Part shown: positions 50,282 to 61,422 of the stretch, piece after piece
Numbering within the stretch: position 1 is the first letter of the stretch
How the letters are laid out: every line of letters begins with the position of its first letter
NCBI GenBank assembly: GCA_033439255.1
Contig: CM065881.1
Location: 2,418,001 to 2,482,000, forward strand
Source of the DNA: Hericium rajendrae
Lineage: Eukaryota > Basidiomycota > Agaricomycetes > Russulales > Hericiaceae
Direction of reading: 5' to 3'
Length of the DNA stretch: 64,000 bases
Made by a program: the position numbers and the translations under genes
Notes under the pieces: model-generated
Told to the model about the DNA's origin: nothing
What the model saw: only the letters and a program-made list of their open reading frames with translations
Databases searched by the model: none

Positions 50282-52192
50282 CCACAGCATTCGATATCCT
50301 TACTAGGTCCCAGATACCACGTCGGAAATATAATGGAGAACATATCTCCTTGTTCCTGATCTTGCAGTGTCGACAGCGAGTGTAAATATCTTGCTGGCAT
50401 TAGCGAAAATTGACAATTGACCAGAGTTGGTACGATCGTGGCAGTGCTCCAGACCCGCGATGGGCAGATGCTAGCGCCATGATATGACTTTGATATTGAC
50501 CGTCTCACATCGTGGGACAGAACACAGTTTGGTGACTACGCATTGTCATCCTTTATGATCGACGGAACTTTCTGCATCGCTGCATCGCCGGTCACGGATA
50601 CCGTCTCGAGAGCGGCTCAAGCAGTATGGACGAGGCAGGAGTTCGCTTCCTGGTAAGTTTCATGAGCTCGATCACACAAGGACTCTCACCCTGGTCACAG
50701 AGTTATTGGTCGTGTCTTGTATTCTTAGATTCGAAGCATTGAAACCCGGGTAGCTTGATTGGCCAAGAGAATAATTATTGGTGCAAGAACTGGACAGAAC
50801 GTAATTCGCTTCTATTATCGCGGAGGTGCACTCCCCTGGCTTACCATGAAGAGGACCAGATTTGGGCAAGATACGATACTGTTCAGTGCGTCACACTCAT
50901 ACGGACGAAGAAAGTACCGACGCGAGATCCCACATGGCTTCCAGACGACGCCCTCAAGGCAGCCTCAGTCTGTTGCATCAGAGGTCTGGACTTGGGATCC
51001 AGCGCAGAGGGATCCACAACTTCATGTTTCGAGTCAATGAACTAGTTCATCTTATCACATCCCATTATAGGTGTTTTGCAAAAAGCTTGGACCCCTAAGA
51101 CTCGTCTGCTTCATTCCCGCCTGCTTCGTGCCCTCTTTAGCCGCGCAATGTTCTGTGTGTGCGGCCTTCTCTGCAAAATTGGGAGTGACTTTGCTCAGAC
51201 CTACCACCGTTCACTACGGCGCGCGCATCATACCCATGCGTCGCTTCATACATGCCCATACCGATCTACCTGCTTGTCAGGCAGGCTGGACCAACAATCA
51301 CGCGATCGTGTGCCGCAACGAGCAATGCCAAGCCATGCCTTGGACGAAGGAAAGATCGGGCAGGACTCTCCGGACATTGACCTGACAGAAACACAAAAGC
51401 AGGTCTGGTCAAGTGGCTACCAGCGATGGGGGCGTAATCCGAATCGGAAGAGGAACGGAATACGGCCTCGAGTCCTCAGGAGGCTCGGTTGTGCAGGCTA
51501 CGTGCCAAAGTGCTGCAATCGCGGACTTGAGGCGCGAAGAGACGTATGCCGTCATGTGGGCTCAGAATCCCGAAAGCTGGCCAAGGAATAACCGATAACA
51601 TGGCTTACTAGATCGGCACCTAGTGTCAAAGAGAACCCCAGAGCTGGAATTCATGGCCTGCATGCGGCGAGTACTCCTTGCGCATCACTATCTGAGAACC
51701 CAACACATTCAACATCTTCAACCTTGTGTTACAGCCCATAATTATAATAAACTACCCCTTCCCAGTATCAACGCCCTGTGATGAGTATAGATGCTATATG
51801 TACCAGCCATGCCATCCAACGACCCGAAGACGACCAGTGGGAAATAAGTAGTAAGCGTTCAAGGTAGGCAGGTCCTTGTGAATATATGGAAAGCGTCAGA
51901 GAACGTAGAGTAAGACGAGTATGGAGTAAAGCGGGGACAAAATCTGTACAGTAATCAAACAAGACTAACGGACAGCGATGGAAAGCAATGGAAAGCGATA
52001 ATCAATATAAGGACATTAAAAGGCGACAGGCAATGGGAACATAGGATTCCAGAGCGAACCCACCTCTAACTGGGCGGTATCCAACAAAGGAAATGTCAAA
52101 AAGAAGCGTGCATGGGCAGGGGTCGCGCCAAGCGCAAGATAGGCTGCAGCGTCCCAGCCGACACATGCACAACACCCACGAGTATGACATTG
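50282..52192. other. 1.9-kb stretch with degraded coding-like fragments
   Basis: No intact gene. Plus-strand fragments resemble pieces of a beta-propeller lectin of the fucose-specific type, for example TGQNVIRFYYRGG near 50790 and GGVIRIGRGTEYGLESSGG near 51430 followed by TYAVMWAQ. They are in different frames with stops between. The similarity is from memory of the repeat pattern and is weak. From 51.7 to 52.2 kb nothing is supported. Confidence 0.3.
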
Positions 52193-53072
52193 TCAGCCAT
52201 TACCCCTCCAGGCCCGATCGGCAAGCCACGCTTCCTCGCCAGGAGGAGGGTATGAGCGCTCGTACATGTTGTCACTCAGGAAGCGCGCAACGGACTTGGC
52301 AACGTGTTGGGCCAGTTTACCGCGCGTGACCGGGTTGCGTTGGGCTGTCTCGTCGCGGATCTGTAGCTGACGCTTATACTCTGGGTAGTCTCCGTACTGC
52401 CAGGAAGTCAGTCGCCTGCGGAAAGCCACGCAGCACAAGGACTCACTAAGATGCGAATATGCGTTGTGACCTTTCCGCCCAAGGATACCGGCTCATAATA
52501 GCGTGACAAGCACTGGTACTTCTTCGCTTGGGCTTCGAGGATGGGGATGCCGATCTCATCGCTGTTCTCCTGCAAAAAGAAGATAGGATCACAGAGTTCT
52601 CTGTTGAGGACAAGCTCTTCCTGGCTGCTCGCGTAGCGAGGCTGCCAGAGATCTTGCGGAAGAACAGGTCCCCTGCCATCGTCGGCCCGGACAGCAAAGT
52701 CAGGGACCACGACGTCTCGGCCGGTCCTGGCGGGAACAGTCCAATAAGGACGCGGCCCTCGGACATAGTTGGGAACGACGCTCTTGTCGAGCTTCAATAT
52801 GGAAGATAAAAGACGGCGTGGGGCGTCGGGAAAGGTGTGGTTGATGAATCCGTAGTCGAAGAGATCGGGAGGCGGTGGTGCAAAGGAGGGGACAGCGGGA
52901 GACAAGATGCCAGACGGCACATAATTCTGTGGTGCCGGAGCCTGTGAAAGTTTGAATGCGACTAGAATCCTGCTCGTCGGAGAACACTCACCTGATATGA
53001 GGAATAGCTTGGAGAACTGTAGAAGCTATTCCAACCCTCGTAGTTAGTGTTAAAAGCATTTAAAGGAGACAT
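52193..53072 (-). CDS. hypothetical protein, Tyr/Pro-rich
   Basis: A 259-residue protein from exons 52992-53072, 52447-52941 and 52193-52396; phases agree and all splice sites are GT-AG. It starts MSPLNAFNTNYEGWNSFYSS. Then come a Pro-rich stretch (SFAPPPPDLFDYGF) and an apparently folded region with NHTFPDAPRRLLSSILKLDK and CDPIFFLQENSDEIG. It ends in a charged helix with KRQLQIRDETAQRNPVTRG. No family recognised; no signal peptide or membrane helix. Standing alone between two M20 genes, it may be a lineage-specific gene. Confidence 0.62.
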
Positions 53073-54057
53073 GATGGTAAGCCAAGACGATGGACGACGT
53101 TAATATAAATGCGTGAATAAATGATTGTAATGCGGGCGGTGTGTTCTTGGTAAAGCGGGGACAAGCAGAGCAAGGGCTTAAATATCGAGCGTCATGTGCA
53201 AGGGCCGACACTAGGCGCATTTATGGTGCGGCACAACCTGATTTGACACGGGGCGTCATGTTGATGATGTTGTTGGGTTCACCGCAGCAGAGACGAATGT
53301 TAAGTGCGATTAGTCTGAGGTATAAGGAATGACCTCGTCACAAGGTTCCCTACACCCCAACGGGTAAGCAACGCGATGTCCACGTTTGTCAGAGTGTACA
53401 TGCTTGCGGCGACGTCCCAGGGGTTGCCGGACTTCTATATTGGACGGACGGGCGACATCGCGGCGAGGAAAGCATGAGGCAAGACGGGCGTACATTGGCG
53501 GCCTTTGCCCTTGACCACACCTGGATGAAGTAGTCAACAGATTGGACTAAGAAACCACAATATGTAAAATCCGAACCAAGTACATCGTGGAATTGACCCG
53601 CGTAGAGGCAAGGCTGGGATTGAAGGAAATGAATTCGACGACAAAGCTCTCCTAGTCGAAGATAAAGTGAGGGGTCATTGAATAGCAGGAAAAGAGTGAG
53701 AGGAATTGCCACAGCAGGAGAGAGGAATCACAAGGAGAGGTTTAACCAGAATTCTGGACAGAAAAGAAAAAAGTGTTGGAGTACCCGTGTGACTCACATA
53801 TCATCTCGGAATCAATAGGACCTGACAGAATTGGACCGCGTACACGGCATTGCTTCAAGAAAATTAGGGTAAGTAAGGCAATGTATTCAAACATAGATAA
53901 AGGAGAATATAGCACGCTCCGTAGATCCGTCACTTGAGCCGAGTAGCGGTACACGCAACCGCGCCACATGCTGAAATCATGTCCTTTCGGAGCAAAGAAC
54001 GTAATATCAAGCAATCTCGCGCGGCTGACGCTAAACAACGAGGCCTCCAAACAGAAA
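53073..54057. other. intergenic, no gene seen
   Basis: 985 bp with only short frames; AT-richer than average near 53860-53920. Confidence 0.45.
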
Positions 54058-56479
54058 CTACAGCAGGGTCGTCTCGTCCGCATTCAGAATGAGTTTCGTA
54101 AAGAAGCGAAGCTCTGTGATCATGCTCCGTGCACGCACGGCTGTGGTAACGAAAGAAGCGAGTTAATCCCTCCAGCAGCATGGCCGGATCTGAGAATCAC
54201 GTACCCTCGTTTACAGTATGGGCCCGTTCTTCATGTCTTCATTGTCCCTGTGCGTGTAGCGGAAGATGTGCCGGGTCAGGTTCCAATACCAACGCGTATC
54301 TATTCAGGTCTGTCAGGAGCGCTATAGCTGGAGCGCTTTTGATGCCTACCGGTGTTCCCTATTATCGTCAAAGCCTCATTATCAGCCTTCAATATTACAC
54401 GTGCGACAGAAATAACGTACCAGTGGCGAGAGAAGGAATAACAACTGCATCATATCCGTGGCTTTCACCATGTACGGTCGCTTTGATTGTGCCGCTCAAC
54501 AGTTTCCAGGGCCCGCTGTCATGGGTCGGAGTAATGGGCGAAGGTTCAATCGCAGTGTCCCACGCATCCGACAGAATAAGTTCGCCGGCGCTTTCAGACG
54601 CCGTATCTGCAGCTTGGCCGAACGCGTTGACCGAAAGATTGAATAAAGTTGCAACCGGTGTCAGGAGGTCCGTGATGTATTCTTGCAGCGCCCCAACAGA
54701 GCTTTCAATGGTCACAGAAGAGTGCATTCAGTTTCAACACAGGGCAAAGAGACGAATATCGCACATACCTGTGCTCGGCGATGCGGTGATTGACTACAGC
54801 CGCGGCGCTTTCGGGCAGCGCGTTCACTTTGACGCCGCCCGAAATTAAGTCCACAGCCTGCGTTGTGCCAAGCAGCGCAGCTGCATAGGGATTCCACGCT
54901 ACAAGAGCGTCTCGCAGATGTTCAAGGGCATGATCGTCGGTCACAGCGCTGAAAGCAAGACGCCGGAGCTCGGACGGAAAGGCTGTGGAGTATGTCGCTA
55001 GACAGAGCATGCTGCGGAATGGGGTTGAGGAACGGGGTAAGCTCCCATCATGCGGATGGGCTTCAACCTCGTTGATCAGTGCAGCAAGAATACCGATGCT
55101 CTGATAGAAAGATGAGCACCAAACGTAGATGAGCGCAAGACACGATGCATACGGTGTGTGCCGGTGGCACGCTTGAGTGGCCACCGGGCGTGTTGACCTC
55201 TACACGCACATCGAGGTAGCCCTTCTCCGACACGTCTGGTGTGGCGAGAACGATGCCTCCCTTCTCCTGGGTTGTATAACCCGCTGGACAAGAGAAGCGG
55301 TCAGTCTTACATGGAAGTCAACAGACTGGCGCTCCAGTACGTACAGCCTTCGTCGACTATAATGGCGAAGCCGTCACGGCCATACGTGCTCTCGAGGTAG
55401 ACGATAAGGTGTCCTGCTCCCTGCACACACCGTCAGCGGGCGATTATCGCTAGCATATGCACAAGGGTAAGCGCACCTCAAGAGAAGAAGCTTCCTCGTC
55501 GATACCATAGGCAAATACAACGGTCCTCTTCGGTTTGAAGCCATTACGGAGAAGGGCATCTACCGTCACACTGAAAGCACAACGTTGGCGAGCGTTCAAA
55601 ATTTTTTCACGGGAACCAACACTCACAGTTGGGCTACCAGGGAACCCTTGTCATCGGCCGTGCCACGTCCCCATATCCACGTGCCATCATAGTAGCCTGA
55701 GTAAGGCGGCTGTTCCCACTTGTCCACGGTTAGAGGCTCGACGGGAACGACGTCTTGGTTTCCGGCTCAGCAACGAGACATCAATGGGGAACAGAGAATA
55801 GCTTGCCTTGATGAGCGGTAAGCAAGATTGGTTTCAACGTCTCATCGGACCCTTGCCAGTGTAGCACAATGTTGTATGTGTTTACTTTCGTAACATTCAG
55901 CTGTTCAAAGCTAAACAAATTTATTCAGAGCAGCCCGTATGGCAAAGATACGAAGCTTTCGTACACGGTGGGAAAGGTCTTCTCCAGATACGAATGCAGA
56001 TCGGCAAATACATCCCAACGACGATCATCTCCGACTGCGCGGAGGTCGTCATAAGACTCTGTACTGTGGCTCTCATTACAAATGGTGCAAGTGAAAATGT
56101 CGAAGCAAGTAGGAAACACGCACGGCACGCGGATGGCACCACCCAAAGCCTCGAAGGCTTGCAGCTGAAATGATTCCTCTGAGTAGAGCATGTCGAGCTG
56201 GTCGTTCAAATCCGCATGAATACTGGGGGAAACGGACGCTGGCTGAGGGCAAAGACTAGAGTTCTCCTGCGGGAGTAGAGGGTATTGACTGAGATTCGAA
56301 ACTTGCTGCAGCTGATTGCCCGTAGCCAACTGTCTTATCCACCGAGTATATGGAAAATACAGAAGGGCCACGATAACCAAGAATGCGAGTCCCGTGTGCG
56401 AGATAAACAAAGAAATACCACAATGTCGCTTTGGTTGTCCAATGGACAGCAGAATACCGCCGTCCTTGCTGCTTGCCAT
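54058..56479 (-). CDS. M20 peptidase, carboxypeptidase S-like (second copy)
   Basis: Paralogue of the gene at 47872, inverted. Eleven exons: 56124-56479, 55952-56063, 55807-55900, 55627-55753, 55477-55570, 55345-55420, 55153-55283, 54769-55100, 54421-54701, 54205-54299 and 54058-54140. A membrane anchor (LAFLVIVALLYFPYT, about residues 29-43) is followed by the lumenal peptidase. Metal and catalytic text is LTAHQDVVPVE, WGRGTADDKGS, YGIDEEAS, IVDEG and HTVNE. Intron 3 uses a GC donor (gcaagc, plus-strand 55801-55806), where the paralogue has gtgagt at the same place. One base is missing in the GGGCCC at about 54221-54226, just before HTVNE. With it the protein has 593 residues and ends LILNADETTLL, like its paralogue. 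The catalytic domain itself is unbroken. Confidence 0.85.
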
Positions 56480-56755
56480 AGTGCTTATGACAACTTGACG
56501 ACGACCATCAACGACTCCAACAATAATCGTGGCGGAGCACGCGAGATAAGATCCACCAGCCAATCGGAGGCCGCCCTGATTCTGACGTAACCTTTTCCTT
56601 ATCCGATGAACCTCCTCGCGGGTACCCGCACAGTCACTGCTTCAACAAGGTCAAAAACACCTCTTTGCAGGCCATATACCCTTTCCTGCACTTCAAACGT
56701 ATCTAAGGTGCGAGTCTATGTCAAAAGAGAAGAACACGCTTGATAATGATATAAA
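56480..56755. promoter_or_regulatory. divergent promoter, M20 copy 2 / Zap1-like factor
   Basis: 276 bp between outward start codons. ACCTT at 56590-56594 and AAGGT at 56647-56651 and 56704-56708 are half-sites of the yeast zinc-responsive element, but no full palindrome is present. tgatataaa just before the ATG at 56756 is AT-rich. Confidence 0.4.
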
Positions 56756-58741
56756 ATGTTCGTAAAGTTACAGGGATCAGGCTCAGCTTTCCCAAACAGT
56801 CAGCAGTGTTGTTATTTCAGTGACCGGCATGGTACTCGGATCCTCTCAAGCGCCAATAACCCACCGCACAAACTTGTGCATGCCCCCTACTCGCTCGACA
56901 AAGCCCACCCAGATTGTGTCGAGTGTATAATGGATTGCCGTGATGCTTCATGCTCGGGCAGGACCCAACAGTGCACCGATCAATGTGTTATCGTCGCCTG
57001 CGACGACCCAAATCACAGCAGCCTGCCCTGTATCCAAGACCATTGCGATAGCATTTGTGACGCAGACATCGACTGCGCGCTGCATGACGCCGTACGCTCT
57101 CTATCCGTTATCCGATGGTCCCTCTTCGGTTGGCTGACGATTTATCAGGATCCATGCCATGACTATCACGGAGATCCAAAGGTCCTCTCGTTGCCGATGT
57201 CTCATTCGGCCCACTCGCAGTCGTGGGACGAAGTCTTCGAGGCCTTTCTCTGCTCCTGTGGCGACACACTCCCCCTTGGCGAACTCAGCCCGTCGAGCGG
57301 GGAATCGAGTAGCACCGAACAACATACATACCCCTCGCCAACGCTGTCCAGCTCGCTGCAGCCAAGCATTTTCGGAGGCTCGACGTCGATTCCATCACAC
57401 CCACAGATGCAATTCGATTACCAGCACCAGCATCAGCACCCTGCCGAGCCGACGGCGCCCCTCGCATGCATGTGGAACAACTGCCATGAGACATTTGCCT
57501 CCCTATCTGAGCTCGTCGGCCACGTCAACCTCCAGCATCTCCGCTTCCCCGCGTCAGTGCCATCGACACAGACCGCATCCCCTGCGTCTATAAGCATGAC
57601 GCCATCCGCCATGAACGGGGCTGATCTTTCCTGCCAGTGGAACAATTGCAACGACTACCCCACCGCACAGGCAATCCCTGGCTCCTCCACGAGTACGTCC
57701 ATGGACGCAGCGCTAGGGGTACTCGCAAATCATTTGCTCCACGACCATCTCGGCCTGCAGCAGTCCTTCACTCACATGGCGTCGAGTGCACCGCCGTCGT
57801 TCGCTTCAACAAAGGACCATATCTCCGATCTCCGATCGTCGTCGCCGCAAGACACCACGTCTTCCGTCTCCTCGCTAAGTGAGAAGCAGCACGACTCAGA
57901 AGTTTCTAGTATGTGCCGATGGCACGGGTGCGACAAAGCCTTCAGCACCGTCGATGAACTGACGACGCATCTCAATGCGGAGCATGTGGGTGGCGGCAAG
58001 GCGCAGTATGAGTGTCTCTGGGAGGGCTGCACCAGGAACGGTGATAAGGGCTTCGCTAGCAAGCAGAAAATATGCAGGCACATTCAGGTAGCATATCCTT
58101 TATCTATCTATGGATTACGTACTGACTAGCGTTACGGATACAGTCTCACACCGGGCACCGGCCATTCCAATGTCAAGTATGCAAGCAGCACTTCTCCGAG
58201 GCAGCAACGCTGCAGCAGCACATGCGCCGCCACACCCAAGAGAGTAAGTCTGCGTACTACATCACTCCCCATCACTTACCGATTTCCGACGACAGAGCCG
58301 TACATTTGCGATTTCCCCGGCTGCGGCAAAGCCTTTGCTATCGCTGGCGCGCTGACGATCCACAAGCGGACTCACAACGGCGACAAGCCCTTTAAATGCA
58401 CGTATTGCGATCGGTAAGGATTGATTTGTTCATAGCTCCGCTCTTCTGGATTGATGATGTTTCTCAATGTTTAGTGCATTCTCCGAATCATCGAACCTGT
58501 CTAAGCACGTATGTTAAGGCCTGTGTCCCGGGATCAATCTACATGCTCACTTGTTCCTGAAATGTAGCTGCGGACCCACACCGGCCTGCGGCCCTATAGC
58601 TGCACCGAGTCAGACTGTGGCAAGACATTTTCGCGTCCCGACCAGCTGGCGCGGCACATGGGCGTCCATAGGAAGAAGGCAGCTATGGTTGCTTTGAACG
58701 CGGGGCCCCCGCCCGTGGCAGGGATGATCCTCGGAAACTAG
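56756..58741 (+). CDS. C2H2/CWCH2 zinc-finger factor, Zap1-like
   Basis: Probable zinc-responsive transcription activator. Exons are 56756-58087, 58144-58243, 58296-58413, 58475-58508 and 58568-58741, giving 585 residues. The N-terminus has a Cys-rich block ([13 protein letters not shown] onward, about residues 62-112), like the zinc-sensing regions of Zap1. Four units have a Trp between the first Cys pair (CMWNNC, CQWNNC, CRWHGC, CLWEGC), the CWCH2 form. The second is degenerate. Then come four classical fingers with linkers such as [18 protein letters not shown] and HTGLRPYSC. The finger number and CWCH2 pairs match Zap1. Target control of zinc transporters is known for Zap1 and only inferred here. 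The start at 56756 is the first ATG in frame. Confidence 0.82.
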
Positions 58742-58912
58742 TTATGGCGTGGCTGATGAGGTATTTATCCTTTTATACCACGATACAGGAACTAGACAGA
58801 ACAGTGTCGATATGGTATGGTAGTGGAGAAGATGTAGGCTTGCGACCAGTAAAAATACAGAACAATGTGTGTGGAGATCGTACTATGGATACAAAAGACG
58901 GACAAACGGAAG

Positions 58913-59941
58913 CTATGGATCAGTTCGAAGCCGATGGATCAAGTCCACATGATGATTCCGACAGATGTTCGTCGCATACTCCAACACCCGCATATCGGCA
59001 CCGGACGTCTCGAGCACAACACGCGCCCGCATCTTGCACGAGAATATCCCCATCACCATCGCCCGCGTGAGTTGCATCTCCTCGAATGCCTTCTCATCAA
59101 ATATATACCTCTCCCGCGGCCGCAGCACCAGCGTGTGCACGTGCATCGGCAGCGGCGCAAGCGCATGGAGCCCCTGCACCTCGTCCGTCTCCAGCACGCG
59201 CAGCTCCGGACACACCTGCACCGTGTCGACGAGGAATTCGGGGCACGCGCCCGTGACCACGAGCTCGCGCACGCCGAGCAGCGCCCAGTCACCATAGCGC
59301 CGGCGGCCGAAATATCGCGCGCGCAGGCCATTGACGAGCTTCGGCGGTGTCGCGATGCTGAACTTGAAGTGCAGCTCGAGCCCAGACACGCTCGCAGGCA
59401 GGTCAATGAGGCGCGACTGGTCGAACACGTCGTTGTACCCCCAGTTCGTGTACGCGACGCATACGCGGCGGAGCGCGGGCGTATAGGAGAGGCGGTTCAG
59501 CTGGTAGAGCGTCGCGCACATCGCTTGGCCCATTGGGTGCTTCTCGCGGTAGAGTTGGATCGGGAGCGTCGCCGGCCACCCGGGGCCGCCGGGGATGTGA
59601 AATGTGATGCTGCGGCAGAGGGAGTTGACGAGAGCGGATGGGGGCATCGTCAGGTTAGGGTGAAGACGCTCTTCCGCGCGTTCTGCCGATGTGCGTGTGC
59701 GCAGGAGTGAAAGATAGTGGTATGCGTGAGAGGGAATAACGATGTGGACGTCGGTGATGGAGAGGCGGTTGAAGATGGCGAGGAACATCTTATTCACCAG
59801 TGGAAGGGAGGCAAGGAGGGTGAAGCGATCGCCTTCGGTGAGCGGGAGATGCCATGCATCTTCGACGATTTGTTGGATGAGTTCACTGGGAAGCGGGGGT
59901 GGATTTCCGGCCGATCTTTTGACGACAGCAAGTTCTTGCAT
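58913..59941 (-). CDS. F-box-like protein, single exon
   Basis: A 342-residue intronless protein. The N-terminal segment PPLPSELIQQIVEDAWHL, followed by LLASLPLVNKMFLAIF, fits the F-box-like motif of fungal SCF substrate adaptors. The rest carries leucine-rich segments such as YTPALRRVCVAYTNWG and LELHFKFSIATP, typical of this family. Frame intact, unlike the F-box remnant at 4.3-6.2 kb. Substrate unknown. It is convergent with the Zap1-like gene. Confidence 0.78.
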   Translation of the reverse strand: MQELAVVKRSAGNPPPLPSELIQQIVEDAWHLPLTEGDRFTLLASLPLVNKMFLAIFNRLSITDVHIVIPSHAYHYLSLLRTRTSAERAEERLHPNLTMPPSALVNSLCRSITFHIPGGPGWPATLPIQLYREKHPMGQAMCATLYQLNRLSYTPALRRVCVAYTNWGYNDVFDQSRLIDLPASVSGLELHFKFSIATPPKLVNGLRARYFGRRRYGDWALLGVRELVVTGACPEFLVDTVQVCPELRVLETDEVQGLHALAPLPMHVHTLVLRPRERYIFDEKAFEEMQLTRAMVMGIFSCKMRARVVLETSGADMRVLEYATNICRNHHVDLIHRLRTDP

Positions 59942-60532
59942 TATGGAGGTCGGCTACAGATTGTTGTCTTGAGATGATGGCGAAGGATGCTTGCAGGAAC
60001 GGAAGATCGAGGACAGAAACGCACATGTAAGAGAGCTCGCTCTTATGTTGACGGGAAATCAATAGCCGAAACGATCCCGCGCTGAGGCCCAATTCAATCC
60101 TGATCCGTTCCCGTCGTAGGCGAGACCTCTAAACCCGAGACCTGGATTCACGGACCCTGAGCGATAGCACATCTACTCGCCTGTCCATCACGATCCCAGA
60201 ACAGCGCTGTAAAATCAAGTTAGTGCGAATTGCTAACGGTACATACCATATTTCTGAACCTTGTGCATCGCGCATGTACTTTCTTTTGACTTTCTTGTAC
60301 GAATTTCATTCGAAAGAGTTCCGAGTTCCGCTTTTCGGACCACAGCCACAGATTGAGAAGATGCCTCCGATTTGTTTGTTTTTAATTGGCAACGGCCTCT
60401 GATCCTAACACTGCCAAACAGGCCATCGGCCCGGCGAGTTGGCGGCGTCTCTGCCTCATTGCGATCGTATTTTCCGCCGAGATCTTTATCTTACCTTTCC
60501 CTTTCGCTCACCACTTTATACCCATCTCACCA
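59942..60532. other. intergenic, divergent starts
   Basis: 591 bp between the F-box-like gene and TMA16. No gene supported. Confidence 0.5.
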
Positions 60533-61289
60533 ATGGCTCCTTCAAAACAGGGAAAGACGGCGGAGAAGGGAGGGAAGAAAGAGAAGGTCTTCCATCCAGA
60601 GTCTCGAAAAGCCGGGCAGCTCGCCCGCACTTCGCTTCGCCAAACCAAGCTGCGGGAACAGGCGTCCAAACGGTGGAAGAAACATTCAGCGCATGGTACG
60701 TTGCTTTTTCTCGTACCTTGGATACGTATCGATGTTTTTATAGTCAACATGTTCGGCTTCTGGTACCACGCGTTACCGGAGGAAGGCGTCCTTACTCTTG
60801 AAGAAATACATGCATTGATTCGCGATGTGTGGCTCGCTCGGTACGATTCAGAAATTGAGGAAGAAAAGGCTGCGAGGAGAAAAGGCAGGCCGAAGAGCAC
60901 GAAGGAGCAAAAGCTGGAGGAGATTAAGCGGAGGGAGGCAGAGGAGTACCGCGCCGGCATGGGTACGTCTCTAGCGCTACCTTCTGAGCGAACGGATACA
61001 AACCTGAACTGCTGCAGATGTCCTTGATCTGACGCATCCGGACAATGTGGCACTTTTCCGGAACTGGGACCAGATCGAGGTCGCATATCCCCAAATGCTG
61101 CGGTTCATCCGGATAACGAGCGAAAAACCAGATGTTATAATCTCATCTCGATCAGGTCAACACCCTCTTTTGAAGGAGAAGCCCATCACGGAAGACCAGG
61201 CGATGGATGTTGTTCCTTCCGCACCACTCGCTTCCGAACCAGTAGAGCGTTTCTCTAGTACGATGATGGCCATGGATATGCCGGTTTAG
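60533..61289 (+). CDS. tma16: translation machinery-associated protein 16 (TMA16)
   Basis: Ribosome-biogenesis factor associated with pre-60S particles. A 217-residue protein from exons 60533-60695, 60744-60962 and 61018-61289. It starts with a Lys-rich MAPSKQGKTAEKGGKKEK, then KVFHPESRKAGQLAR, which is the family opening. Other family-type blocks are MFGFWYHALPE, LEEIHALIRDVWLARYDSE and RNWDQIEVAYPQMLRFIRI. It is convergent with the kinase gene, 133 bp apart. Confidence 0.85.
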
Positions 61290-61422
61290 TCTATTATTCT
61301 GGTCTATGATGTCTATGGGGTAACATATAGTTTGTGTCATAACAGTGTGCTGATAAGCGTGTTCCATACCCCAATGTCCATCGAATGGTACTGATATTAT
61401 AGAATGTCCCAGGTCCCCTCAT

